A stretch of 64,000 nucleotides of DNA, taken from contig NC_054872.1 of NCBI RefSeq assembly GCF_018320785.1, positions 22,030,769 to 22,094,768 of the forward strand. The letters are read 5' to 3'. Shown here piece by piece: positions 1 to 9,537 of this stretch (within the stretch, counting starts at the first letter, position 1; each line of letters begins with the position of its first letter). The position numbers were made by a program, and so were the translations under genes. Origin of the DNA: Cheilinus undulatus (Eukaryota; Chordata; Actinopteri; Labriformes; Labridae). A model generated the notes under the pieces. It saw only the letters and a program-made list of their open reading frames with translations, made no database searches and was not told where the DNA came from.

Positions 1-1010
1 TTGCCATTATGGAGCAGCTGAAATCCGACTTAAAGTATCTGCAAGACAAGAGAGAAGAATACCAAGAAGCAGAGAAGACGTGCAGTCATATGGGACGACA
101 CTGTGACATGCAGCTGGAGCATACAGTGGGGCAGAGCCAAGCAGAGTTCAAGATGCTCCAGCAGTTCCTAAGAGATGAAGAGGAGTGCAGGGTGGTGGCT
201 GTAAATGAGGAATATGACACGAAGAGGAAGTTGATAAACATACAAGTAGAGAAGAATGAGGACCAGATCTCCTCTCTGTCACAGATCATCAATGAGGTTG
301 AAGAGGTGTTACTGACAAAATCCTGCCCCAGCAGTCTTAATGCCATTCAGGGTAAAGCTAGAGCCTTGTGCTCTGTGGCTGATCCACATCTGCTCTCTGG
401 ATTGCTGATCGACGTCAGCAAACACATTGGCAACCTGTCTGTCCAAGTGTGGAAGAAGATGAAGGACAGGCTCAGCTTCAGTCCGATCATTCTGGACCCA
501 AACACTTCAAACCTTTGGCTCCACCTGTCTTATGATTTGGCTGGTTTGAGACATGGAGACACAGCTCTGCAGATACCTGATAACCCAAGAAGAAACACCA
601 AGGGTACCACTGTCCTTGGCTCTGAGGGCTTTAGCTCAGGGAAACACAGCTGGGATGTGGAGGTGGGAGACCTTCCTACCTGGAGTGTGGGTGTGGCTCA
701 AGAGCTAGAGGAGGAGGATGACAAACCAGGATCACCGAAATACAGAGTCTGGGCTTTCGCATATGTCAACGGAGACTACAAAAATGGTTTTGGTGGGACT
801 GTTGCAGTGAAGAAGAGTCCTCAAAAGGTACAAGTCCAGCTGGACTATGATGGCAAGGAGGTGTCCTTCTATGACCCTGAAGACATGACTGAACTCCTCA
901 CTCACAAACAAAATTTCACTGAGAAGGTCTTCCCTTTTTTCTGTGTTACAAATTCTGGTGACGCTAAAACAACAGAAACGAAAATCTGTCCCCAAGAGAT
1001 TTCCCTGTGA
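1..1010 (+). CDS. TRIM-type coiled-coil/B30.2 (PRY-SPRY) protein, 3' part
   Basis: The reading frame is open from the window edge to a TGA at 1008-1010. The methionine at 9-11 is probably internal, because family members carry RING and B-box domains upstream and these would lie outside the window. Residues about 1-115 (counted from 9) are Glu/Lys-rich coiled coil. About 150-190 is a PRY segment with the LDPNTSNLWL motif, and about 195-325 is a SPRY domain with SSGKHSWDVEVGD and WSVGVA. In TRIM proteins this architecture belongs to E3 ubiquitin ligases or antiviral sensors, and SPRY is the target-binding part. The closest resemblance by eye is to the large fish A33/TRIM35/NF7-like group. The whole visible part is one exon with no break, which is usual for the last exon. 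Without the RING the ligase role is inference from the family. Confidence 0.85.
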   Translation, partial: AIMEQLKSDLKYLQDKREEYQEAEKTCSHMGRHCDMQLEHTVGQSQAEFKMLQQFLRDEEECRVVAVNEEYDTKRKLINIQVEKNEDQISSLSQIINEVEEVLLTKSCPSSLNAIQGKARALCSVADPHLLSGLLIDVSKHIGNLSVQVWKKMKDRLSFSPIILDPNTSNLWLHLSYDLAGLRHGDTALQIPDNPRRNTKGTTVLGSEGFSSGKHSWDVEVGDLPTWSVGVAQELEEEDDKPGSPKYRVWAFAYVNGDYKNGFGGTVAVKKSPQKVQVQLDYDGKEVSFYDPEDMTELLTHKQNFTEKVFPFFCVTNSGDAKTTETKICPQEISL

Positions 1011-1094
1011 GGTTCATGGAGGGCGCTGAGGTCTGAATGATGTACCAGCAGATACATTCAGCTCTGATGATGCTTTTCCAATGTCAGAAAAAAT

Positions 1095-1100
1095 AATAAA
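1095..1100 (+). promoter_or_regulatory. Candidate poly(A) signal of the TRIM gene
   Basis: AATAAA lies 85 bases after the TRIM stop codon, a usual distance for a short 3' UTR. The pentanucleotide microsatellite starts about 60 bases further on. Confidence 0.5.
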
Positions 1101-1157
1101 TAGGGAAATTAGATAGTGACATGTAAAAGAAAGAACATGGTGAAAAATATTATTAGC

Positions 1158-1215
1158 ATAATATAATATAATATAATATAATATAATATAATATAATATA
1201 ATATAATATAATATA
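1158..1215. repeat. (ATAAT)n microsatellite
   Basis: This is a near-perfect pentanucleotide array of about 11 units. The flanking copies after 1215 are degenerate. It has no coding potential; the open frames crossing it are artefacts of the repeat. Confidence 0.95.
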
Positions 1216-1559
1216 GCACGATATAATATAGCATTATACAATAGCAAAATATAATTTTGATATAAATTTCAATCCAATAAATTAGTAAATTTTGGCATAT
1301 CAGATATAACAATTCAAAATTGTAATTGGTCTCTTAATTTTGGTAATAAATTATAATCCTTTGCATTTTTAATTACATGTCTGACAGTTGTGTGTTGATC
1401 ATGTTTTAAAATAGGCGAGCCTCCTATTCTCAAGATTCCTGACTTGTTAATATGCACGCCAAAATAAAAATCAAGAAGTGACGCAGCAAACTCAGTACTG
1501 TAACCAAGCTTTAAGGCTGTTGAACATTTTAAGATTATGGCCACATTCAATTGCTGAAT

Positions 1560-2240
1560 ATTCATAATATTATTTATTCTTTAATGATTTATTAAAAAAT
1601 TCTGCAAACAAAAAATGACATTAACAAACCTGGTGAGAGAGGAAATATGAGTTTCTTACAGAAAGTACAACTTTACGTGCAAACAAAATAGCAGTAAGAC
1701 AATACAACCCATGAAACATACGATTGAAATGAATGTATAATCAACAAAAAGGAGACAAAATGCTTGCAAAGACTAGAATATTAAGAACAATAGACAAAGA
1801 GATGCATGGGTTATATTTAGTAATATGTGGTGGTGCATCGTATTTGGGTGGGTGTTTTTTTAGTCTGATATTTGAAGTGTGTTTTGGTGGAGGTATTGGT
1901 TTTTTTGCTTAATTAGGGGTAAGGTAAGTCTGGTGGCTATAATGGGTTAAATCACACATTAGGGATAAGTTACAGGTGTTGGTCAGTAGAGCTGAGTAGT
2001 TGCAGGACAGGGACCCAATGACGAGCAAACTGTTTGACTTGGTTTCCTGTTTTTTCTACTTTGATTCTTTTTTCATTGTGACGTAGTCTGAATGTAAATT
2101 GGGCTGTTGGGTTAATGTGATATTTTGCTTGATTTTCCATTTAAGAAGAATGTTTTTCTTGGCGATTGTTTCAGTGTTCCAGATGAACTTAAGACAGATC
2201 TCCCAACAGAGAGACGGAGGGCTAGACTGGAATACTGCAA
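1560..2240 (-). mobile_element. Possible old LINE (L1-like) 3' fragment
   Basis: Read on the minus strand, about 2200-2010 gives a stretch resembling the C-terminal end of fish L1 ORF2 proteins, with basic and aromatic spacing like FxLRxxxxK and a WxPxLQLL-type motif. A stop-rich AT tail follows down to about 1560. No intact reading frame, target duplication or clear poly(A) tail was identified. The assignment rests on a weak visual match and may be wrong. The rest of 1216-3116 shows nothing recognisable. Confidence 0.3.
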
Positions 2241-3116
2241 CTTATTATGTATGGAGGACAGGGTGGTGGTAATTATTGTCCAGAGTCGTTGGATGGGTGG
2301 TCAAAACCAGGCAATTAGTCATCGCCAGTGTTAAATGTACAGTGACTGCATATGCTATTGTTAAGGACCATTTAGAATATTTTTTGTTGTATTATGGACT
2401 CCTGGGTTTTATACTGAATGGGTTCCTTTTTGAAATTTCTAACAATGAAAAGGTGACACAGTTTTCATTGATAAAGTGACTGTATGCTTCCTTTGACATT
2501 AGCATCAGGAGGTAGAGTGTTTCATCGTCACTTGTGATCCTGTTCATGTATGGATGGATTTGTCAGTTGTGGCTGGATTAAAGTCTCCATAATGGCCACC
2601 AAAGTAACAGGATGCTTTGTTTGAAGCCTTGAAACTGTCCAGTTAATAAAAAACCTCTACAATCGGGTATGAAATATTTTCTTATAATTTAGACAATTGT
2701 GAAAGCAAAGAGAATGAAAAATACCCACACTATTTGTATAAAGAGCAATGCATTTACCAATAAAGCTTTAAAGACAAAAACAGGTGTGTGTTTGTTTATT
2801 CTGATTTGAGATCTGCATCAATGATGGGGAAAAAAACTCAAACAGGTGGAGGAATGTAGGAAGGAGCCACCCATAGAAATCTGTGGGCCCCTCATAGGTT
2901 CTGTTAAGGGGCCCTCCACAGATCTAATTTAATAATATCAGTCTCTGTTGGACCAAGGAGGGGCCAAGTAGGTGCCTGCTTGCATGTCCCCATGGTAGAT
3001 AAAACATGATAAAGTGCACTCTGGGTAGTAGTTCTTAACTGGTTTTGCCTCAGGACCATGGTTTATACAATCAAAGTAATATGAATGTTCAGGTTTGTGT
3101 TATTTTAGCTTATAGT

Positions 3117-3117
3117 G

Positions 3118-3148
<31 letters not shown>
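3117..3148. repeat. (ATCT)n microsatellite
   Basis: About eight perfect tetranucleotide units. No gene is nearby on either side. Confidence 0.95.
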
Positions 3149-3600
3149 ATACTTTCATCTTTTCAGAGCATATATTAAAGTATAAGATAAAGTAATAGCA
3201 GAATCTGACAGGGGTGTGGTAATTGGCTGACAGTTAAACTGGATCAGGTGATTCCCTCATCACAGCAGAATCCTTTCCAAGTGAGCACAGGTAGGTACAT
3301 GTCTGTAATCTAAAGGAGATAACGTTAATAGATATGCCAGTTAAAGCCAGTTGATGTTGTAATAATGTAACTCTTACAGTGTCCCTAACAATCAGGGATA
3401 GTTATTTGTATAATTTAGGGCTATTTGGACTCTTTCCCCGACCATGGATATCAATATTATGCCACAAATCATGGGATCCTGATGTTTATCTCTATCTGAT
3501 TTCAGGTACACAGACGTAAAAGGTTAATTTTAGCTTAAAGGATCTGTGTTTTAACTTTTTTGTAAAATTTTTAGAGTAAATATCCCCAAAAGTTCACTTT

Positions 3601-3830
3601 TCCTCATCAGTGGCGACCCTGGAGCTTTCTGATCGACGGGTATTGACGCGGGTTGGCAGCGGCCGGCGCAGAACATGAGAAGGAAATAGACCTGCAGCGT
3701 ACCTCGGATGACGCGGAGCAAAGTGTCGACTCAGGCACGCGCCGCCGCCGGTCTGGAGCACTAGCTGTGGAAGTGCTCTGATGGACTAGAGAGAGAGCGA
3801 TGTGCTCCGCAGTCCGATCCATATAGTATC
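3601..3830. other. Isolated GC-rich, CpG-dense block of unknown origin
   Basis: The block is sharply richer in G+C and CpG than the AT-rich DNA around it, with many CGC and GCG runs between about 3610 and 3800. A 71-codon open frame on the minus strand (3607-3822) has no recognisable domain and is probably chance in GC-rich DNA. It could be the CpG island of an unlinked or lost transcription start, a fragment of a mobile element, or a fragment of an RNA gene. I cannot decide from sequence alone. Confidence 0.5.
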
Positions 3831-4073
3831 TATATCATGTACCTATTTGAAAACCACCCCAATCATTTTGTGTACCTCTCATGTTTCTAACCCTTTATAC
3901 AACTAAATCTGTGTCTTGCTGTAACGCAATACAATGTCATTTCTGCATCGATATGATGATTGAAACTGTTGGACAAAAACCTACTTGAGTAACTAAAGGT
4001 CATGTTTTTATTCTGTTTCCAGACATTCAATAAGACTTGTACATAAACATAAAAGTCCTACCAGGTTGGGGTA

Positions 4074-4464
4074 CGGAAGAGTATTAGGGCCACTGAAAAA
4101 AAAAATTTTTGAGACAAATTTTTTTTTTTCAATTGTGAGATTAAAGTCAGAATTCTGACTTTAAACTCAGAATTCTGAGTTTAAAGTCCGAATTCTGACA
4201 AAAAAGTCAGAATTCTGAGATTAAAGTCAGAATTCTGAGAAAAAAGTCAGAATTCTGACTCTATTCTTCAAATGAAAAAAAAGTCTCAAATTTTTTTTTT
4301 TCAGAATTCTGAGATTAAACTTAGAATTCTGACTTTTTTTTCTCAGAATTCTGACTTTAAACTCAGAATTCTGACTTTAATCTCAGAATTCTGAGTTTTT
4401 TCTCACAAGTGAAAAAAAAATTGTCTCAATTTTTTTTTTTTCCAGTGGCCCTAATACTCTTCCG
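4074..4464. mobile_element. 391-bp inverted-repeat MITE with internal GAATTC palindromes
   Basis: The ends are inverted copies, starting CGGAAGAGTATTAGGGCCAC and ending with its complement, and each end is flanked by TA (4072-4073 and 4465-4466). Inside, poly(A)/poly(T) tracts face each other, and between them are 11 copies of a roughly 20-bp unit centred on CAGAATTCTG. The units are reversed and complemented in the second half, so nearly the whole element can fold into one hairpin. There is no coding sequence. TA flanks suggest a non-autonomous element mobilised by a Tc1/mariner-type transposase, which is inference. Confidence 0.85.
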
Positions 4465-4466
4465 TA

Positions 4467-7400
4467 AAAAAGGTTGACATTGTAGCCTTTCAAGGAATAA
4501 AACAGACTTCATGTATTTTAAAGGGGCACAAAATGCTTTTGGGAAGCTGTAGGTATGCAGGGACACCAGCAGAGGGGGTTCATGATACACAAACTATACC
4601 AGTCTCAGAGTGAAGCCAATAACAATACAGTTTTCACACAAGCATCTTGTCATTTTTCCAAACGCCTTACATGAATCTACACCACTGTGACTGTAAAAGT
4701 AAGAGAAACTTGATAACATAGTCCTGTTTTTTTTTTTTTTTTCAAGTTTTGTCACAGCCATAACCAACCCCTGTCCCATGAGTCTTTCTCTGAAATGTAT
4801 AAGAAAACCACAAATAGAAACCTTAATAAAACTTCAAGTAAACAAATGCATGGCCAAATAAAACAGTAACTAATATACTAATAACCCCTAAGTTTGTATG
4901 GTATTTTGTTCTTGAAAATGTAGCCCAGGTGGTCAGGGCAGTCAGTTAAAGATGAAGACAGGTGTAAAATGCATTTCCTCTTAATATAAAAAAACAGTCT
5001 AAAACAGGCTAAAGATTATCATGAAGTAAAAAATGACATTGTCTTTTAAATAAAACATTTAAAAGGTTAAAATGTCAATATAAGCTATTAAGTTAATCTT
5101 CTTTTAGATTAAAAGCTAATTAAGAATTAAAATGACAATACAAAGTCATAACTAACTTTTTCACAAGATTAGGAATGGTTAAAAAGAATTTAAAGTTATT
5201 TTAAGTCGTTTCGAAATGAAAATAAACACCCTGCACTCTTACAGTTGTTCAGCGCCCTCTGCTGGAATAACTCGGTAGAGAACTAGTGTGCATGGGACCA
5301 GTGTTGTGATTGCTCAGAACCCAGATGAGAGAGGAGCAGATGCACATGGAGGATCGGCCGAGTGGAAAAGCTGCTTTACATTTGAAATTGAGATTTGTAA
5401 GGTTGAAAACAGTGAGAAAAGTAAGAATTAATCCTAGACAACGTCGTGATTCCCGAAGATACATGAGACGAGTGGATTTCAACACCGCCACGGAGCGGTT
5501 TTCTCCGTTTTTACAGCGTGCATGTTTTTTTTTTCTTTTCTCTACTTTGCATGTTTCAGTTTATGATTTCAGTGAACAAATTAAGTGACTTTTCTGCACA
5601 TTCTCAGTAGGCTATTTATTTATTTATTTGTTATTGAGAGTTGTCCAGAAACCCATCTGAGAAGAACCCCTCCTTCCCACTGCCCCTTGTTTCATCATTC
5701 CATCATCATCCCTTCATCCTGCATCAGTTCCAGCTATCATCATCACTATCACATCTTCATCTCCTCCTCTTCGTCTACCCCTCTGGAAACCAGGATGGAC
5801 ACTTGAGTTAACGGTTGGGTAGGGAATAAGGATCGTATGGAGACTGATTTAACCAAAGAATATTTGAGTTTTATTTGGCCATTTATTATTTTGAATAAGG
5901 ATCGTTATACTATTTGGTATAATTGTTATTATTTTTGGGTCATTATTTTTTGTTTTTTTAAAGAGGTAAAGGGTTCAAAAGTCTACAAAAGACAAAAGGT
6001 TATATGGAATGTGAAAGTAAATTTTGTCGGTTATTGTTAAGAAGCTGAATAAACCAAGGGGAAGAGACCAAACAACTGAACAGTAAATGAGAACTATATA
6101 AAAATCTAAATCAGTGTTGGTGTTAATTATTGAAGGGTGGCTTAAGTATAATTAACTGTTGACTACTTCATTGGGCTATTACTCTCCTCATAGAACCTAG
6201 ACTTAGATCCATCCACCAAAAAAACTCAGGCACAGTGCCTGAGTGGGTTACAAAAAGGCAGAAAAAATAAGACAAAACAACAGGATGGAGAAATTTCCTT
6301 CAAAATAAAGCATATTATTGGATTTTTGCCACATTTTTTCTAGGCATACATCTGCCACCCGCCAAAAATGGCCTTGTGACACACCAGTTGAGAACCAAGG
6401 AACGTATTGAACAGCTTGAAGCATGAGCAATATTCATCACAATGGAGTGTATATATGTTAAATAAGTTTGATGATTAAAACTGAGATTTGTTGATTTTTG
6501 ATATGGATTTTCTGATGATTAAGATGAAATTGGTCAAACTTTGTCCCAGTCTATAAATAATTCAGTGCAGTTTTTTTTTCTATTTTGATTGCTGATGGAA
6601 TTTTGTCATATTCCCTTTACTGGGTTCCCATGGATTCTTGAAAAGTCTTGAAAAGTTTTAAACTGGATGTTTGAAATTCAAGGCCTTAAAACATCTTATT
6701 TTAGAGGTCTCACATTTTAGAAGGCACATTGACTAAGACTTGTCTGTATCCAATCTTTGTTTCTAGCCAATGTTACATGATTCAGAGCATTCTTTTTAGC
6801 GCATGCTCGTCCTCATAACAGTTAACACCGTTTAAAGCGGTGCAGCCTGTACATCACCTACCTAGCTGTCTGTCTGTGCCAGCCCTGTCTCCTCAGTGTG
6901 AGCCGTGCTCAGAAAGGAGCCTTCAGCATAAGAGAGATATTAGCAAAATAGTTTGAGAAGAGGAGAAATTAATTCAGCAACAAAGAAAGGACTATCATTG
7001 TTAAAGCTGTCTCAGAAAACAGCAGAAAAATGATGGCAAAATCACAAATTGAAGCAAACTGCAACATTAGCTTTATAAAGGAACCAGTAATCTTTTTGAT
7101 TATTACTCAATAATTTTGTATTTCTAACTGCATTTCCTACACAAGTTGTAACTATTCTCTGGACATTCAGCCTATCATACTGCTGCTGCCATATAAAACA
7201 CATAGTGTAGCTCTCTCCTCCACCTGTTTCATCACCAGTCTTCGTTCTTCAGCCACAGACAACATCTTTAGCCATTGTCTAGTCAACTCTCATCTTTGCA
7301 GTTTGTTCAGCTTTTCCATCCCCATCATCAGCCTCAGATGACATCATCAGTCGCCTGGACTCGATACACTAGAGTATAGCCACTTCTACATTCCCACTCC

Positions 7401-8459
7401 TGGGATGGCAAAGACAACACAAAGCAATCTGTGTTCACCAGTACATGCTTTGCACTCAACACTGAAAAAGAATATGGATTAGTCCAATTACAATGCACTA
7501 TCATGTAGTTTTCTCAACCTAAAGTTTGTGAGCCACTGGTAAAGGTTAAAACTTCTGCTCTTCTGTGTCTGCTGATTTCATATAATCCTTACTTTGAAGC
7601 AGCAAGAGGTAAATGAACATGTGCAAATACTAAAGGCCCATTTTTGGATGAAATAAGCATGCTACTTTGTTTATGGCATGGGACTGTTATACTTTGCCAC
7701 TTGAAAATGAGTGGAAAAAATTAAGAGTATGCCCACTTCTCTGGGCACTACCACACCACTGGTTGTCATGACTGGTCATGTTTGTTCCAGGAACAGACAC
7801 TTTTCCCCTTTAGTCTCACTGGATGACGAAGAAATACTTCCCCTTTCACTGCTGCTGACGTTTCCTGGTGTTGGTGCTCAGTCAGGGGGGAGTTGTTCTT
7901 GATGTCCAAAGATGAGTTTTTACTACCAGTATACATCTCTGCAGATAGGTATGTTTGTACCATGTAGGCTTGCTACTTTTTTGAAGAAAATTCAACTTAC
8001 AAATGTCAGGATAAGCGTACTCTACAAAGAGAAGATTCCCAGCTTCTTACATTTTTGTAAAATGTATTTTTGTGTTTAAAAATGTAATCTGAAGAATTTA
8101 TTGATGCACAATGTTATGGTATTGGTACAACATAAATTAAAAAATATGTACATTTTTATAGCCAAAACATTGGCTGTAAATATTAGCTGTATGTATGAAT
8201 AAAAAAGTTAGGGACATTTTAGGCAGGACAATCAGACCAACAATTACTTAAAAGTCTACACGCTTCTGTTAATTAAAATGCCACATTTTTGTGTTGCAAA
8301 AACAATTTCAGAACTTTCTCCACCTTTATTCATATCAAATACAATTCAATACGAAAAAAAGCTAAATCTTTAAGGAGGAATTAGTAGTTTCCCCACTCCT
8401 CCTTTCAAAAGCAATGAAAATCTGTGTGATTAGGAGGGTGTCTCCTCCCCTCTCATGGC
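4467..8459. other. Intergenic DNA without a recognised gene
   Basis: Both strands were read. Short open frames (for example 5310-5588 and 5837-6040) have no domain, no splice context and a composition like their surroundings. A small local duplication of TCTTGAAAAG occurs near 6638-6655. Nothing else can be supported. Confidence 0.6.
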
Positions 8460-8793
8460 CACCCTACAGTATTTCAGTGGGATTCAGCTCTGGACTCTGG
8501 CTGGGCCTGTCCTAAACTTCAGTCTTTGTCTGATGAAGGCCACTTTTTTAGATAGGCCTATGTACTGTATGCTTTGGGCCATTGTCACGCCATGGGATGA
8601 AAATTGGCTCTTCATCTTCAGCAGATTCTTGAAGGTAATGTGCCAGAACTGACTGGTATTTAGAGCTGTTAGAAATTCCAGCTGAAGAAAGAAAATGGCC
8701 CCAAAGCATGACACTGCCCCCCTGCCAACATGCTTCACTGTAGGTTAAGGCAGTGTTTTCCAACCATTTTTCCTCGGATTTGAATTGTTTCAT
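8460..8793 (-). mobile_element. Tc1-like transposase remnant
   Basis: The minus strand reads a stretch with GGSVMLWGHFLSSAG, AHYLQES and NGPKHTV, which match the Tc1 transposase core (GGGSxMxWGCFSA..., then the DNDPKHT catalytic segment). The rest is degenerate, and no terminal inverted repeats or start codon are visible. It is a 5'- and 3'-truncated old copy. Confidence 0.75.
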
Positions 8794-9407
8794 TGATTAA
8801 ACCCTAAAAAGGCCTATGTATGCCTTTCTAATCAAAGACCTTTGTATAAACTACTTAATAACTGCTTCATCATGGTTTTAGTCAATATTTGAAAATCTAA
8901 TTTCGCTAGCGTCAGAGCAGAGAAATCCTTGCACCCCCCCCCCAAGATTTTTTGGGGGAAATGGGGCCTATGACCTAAAAACAATTGTTCCCATCCTGTT
9001 ATTGTCCAAAGGAGGAAGAGTTTTGCTGACTGTCCTGTAACTAAGACTGTTTATTCACCTTTCTTAATGACGTTCTTTACAGTACTTTTCATAAAAAGCT
9101 CTTATTTCTGAGTGCAAGGGGGCAAAAAAGAAAAATAGAAAATAAAACGCAAAAAGAAATGTGATCTGAAATAACTGTATGAACCATAAAATAAGTGTAG
9201 GCTATCACAATAAAACTAGAACAAATCTCAAAACACTTAAACCAGCACGACACCAAAGAACCATACAGAAACATAATTACTGACATAAATATGTATTCAA
9301 CTAAAAGTTTATCTGTTAAAATACTATACAAAGGATTTGATGTAAATCCTTCTCATTTCCTCTGTTTCACAATATATAGGGGTCTGTGGAAACCAGTTTT
9401 GCCAAAC

Positions 9408-9460
9408 ATACATGCCCCAGCATGTTTTGCGTTGTCAGCAGATTGTTACCCAATAAAAAC
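9408..9460 (+). promoter_or_regulatory. Proximal promoter of lectin A
   Basis: This holds an interrupted palindrome ACATGCCCCAGCATGT (9410-9425), a GTCAGCA box (9434-9440) and a TATA-like CAATAAAAAC (9451-9460), about 80 bases before the ATG. The same elements, in order and with similar spacing, lie upstream of lectin B. Conservation between paralogs while the surroundings diverge suggests function. The transcription start has not been mapped. Confidence 0.6.
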
Positions 9461-9537
9461 AGCCTGATGTAACATTTGACAACTCAGTGCTAGAGTGAAG
9501 CCTGGGAGTGGAAGTTACTGCTCACAAATCTGACAAG

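Noticed and set aside
1314-1565. Possible small gene of 83 residues (minus)
   Set aside because: No known domain, promoter or splice context; it lies beside repeats and is of chance length.
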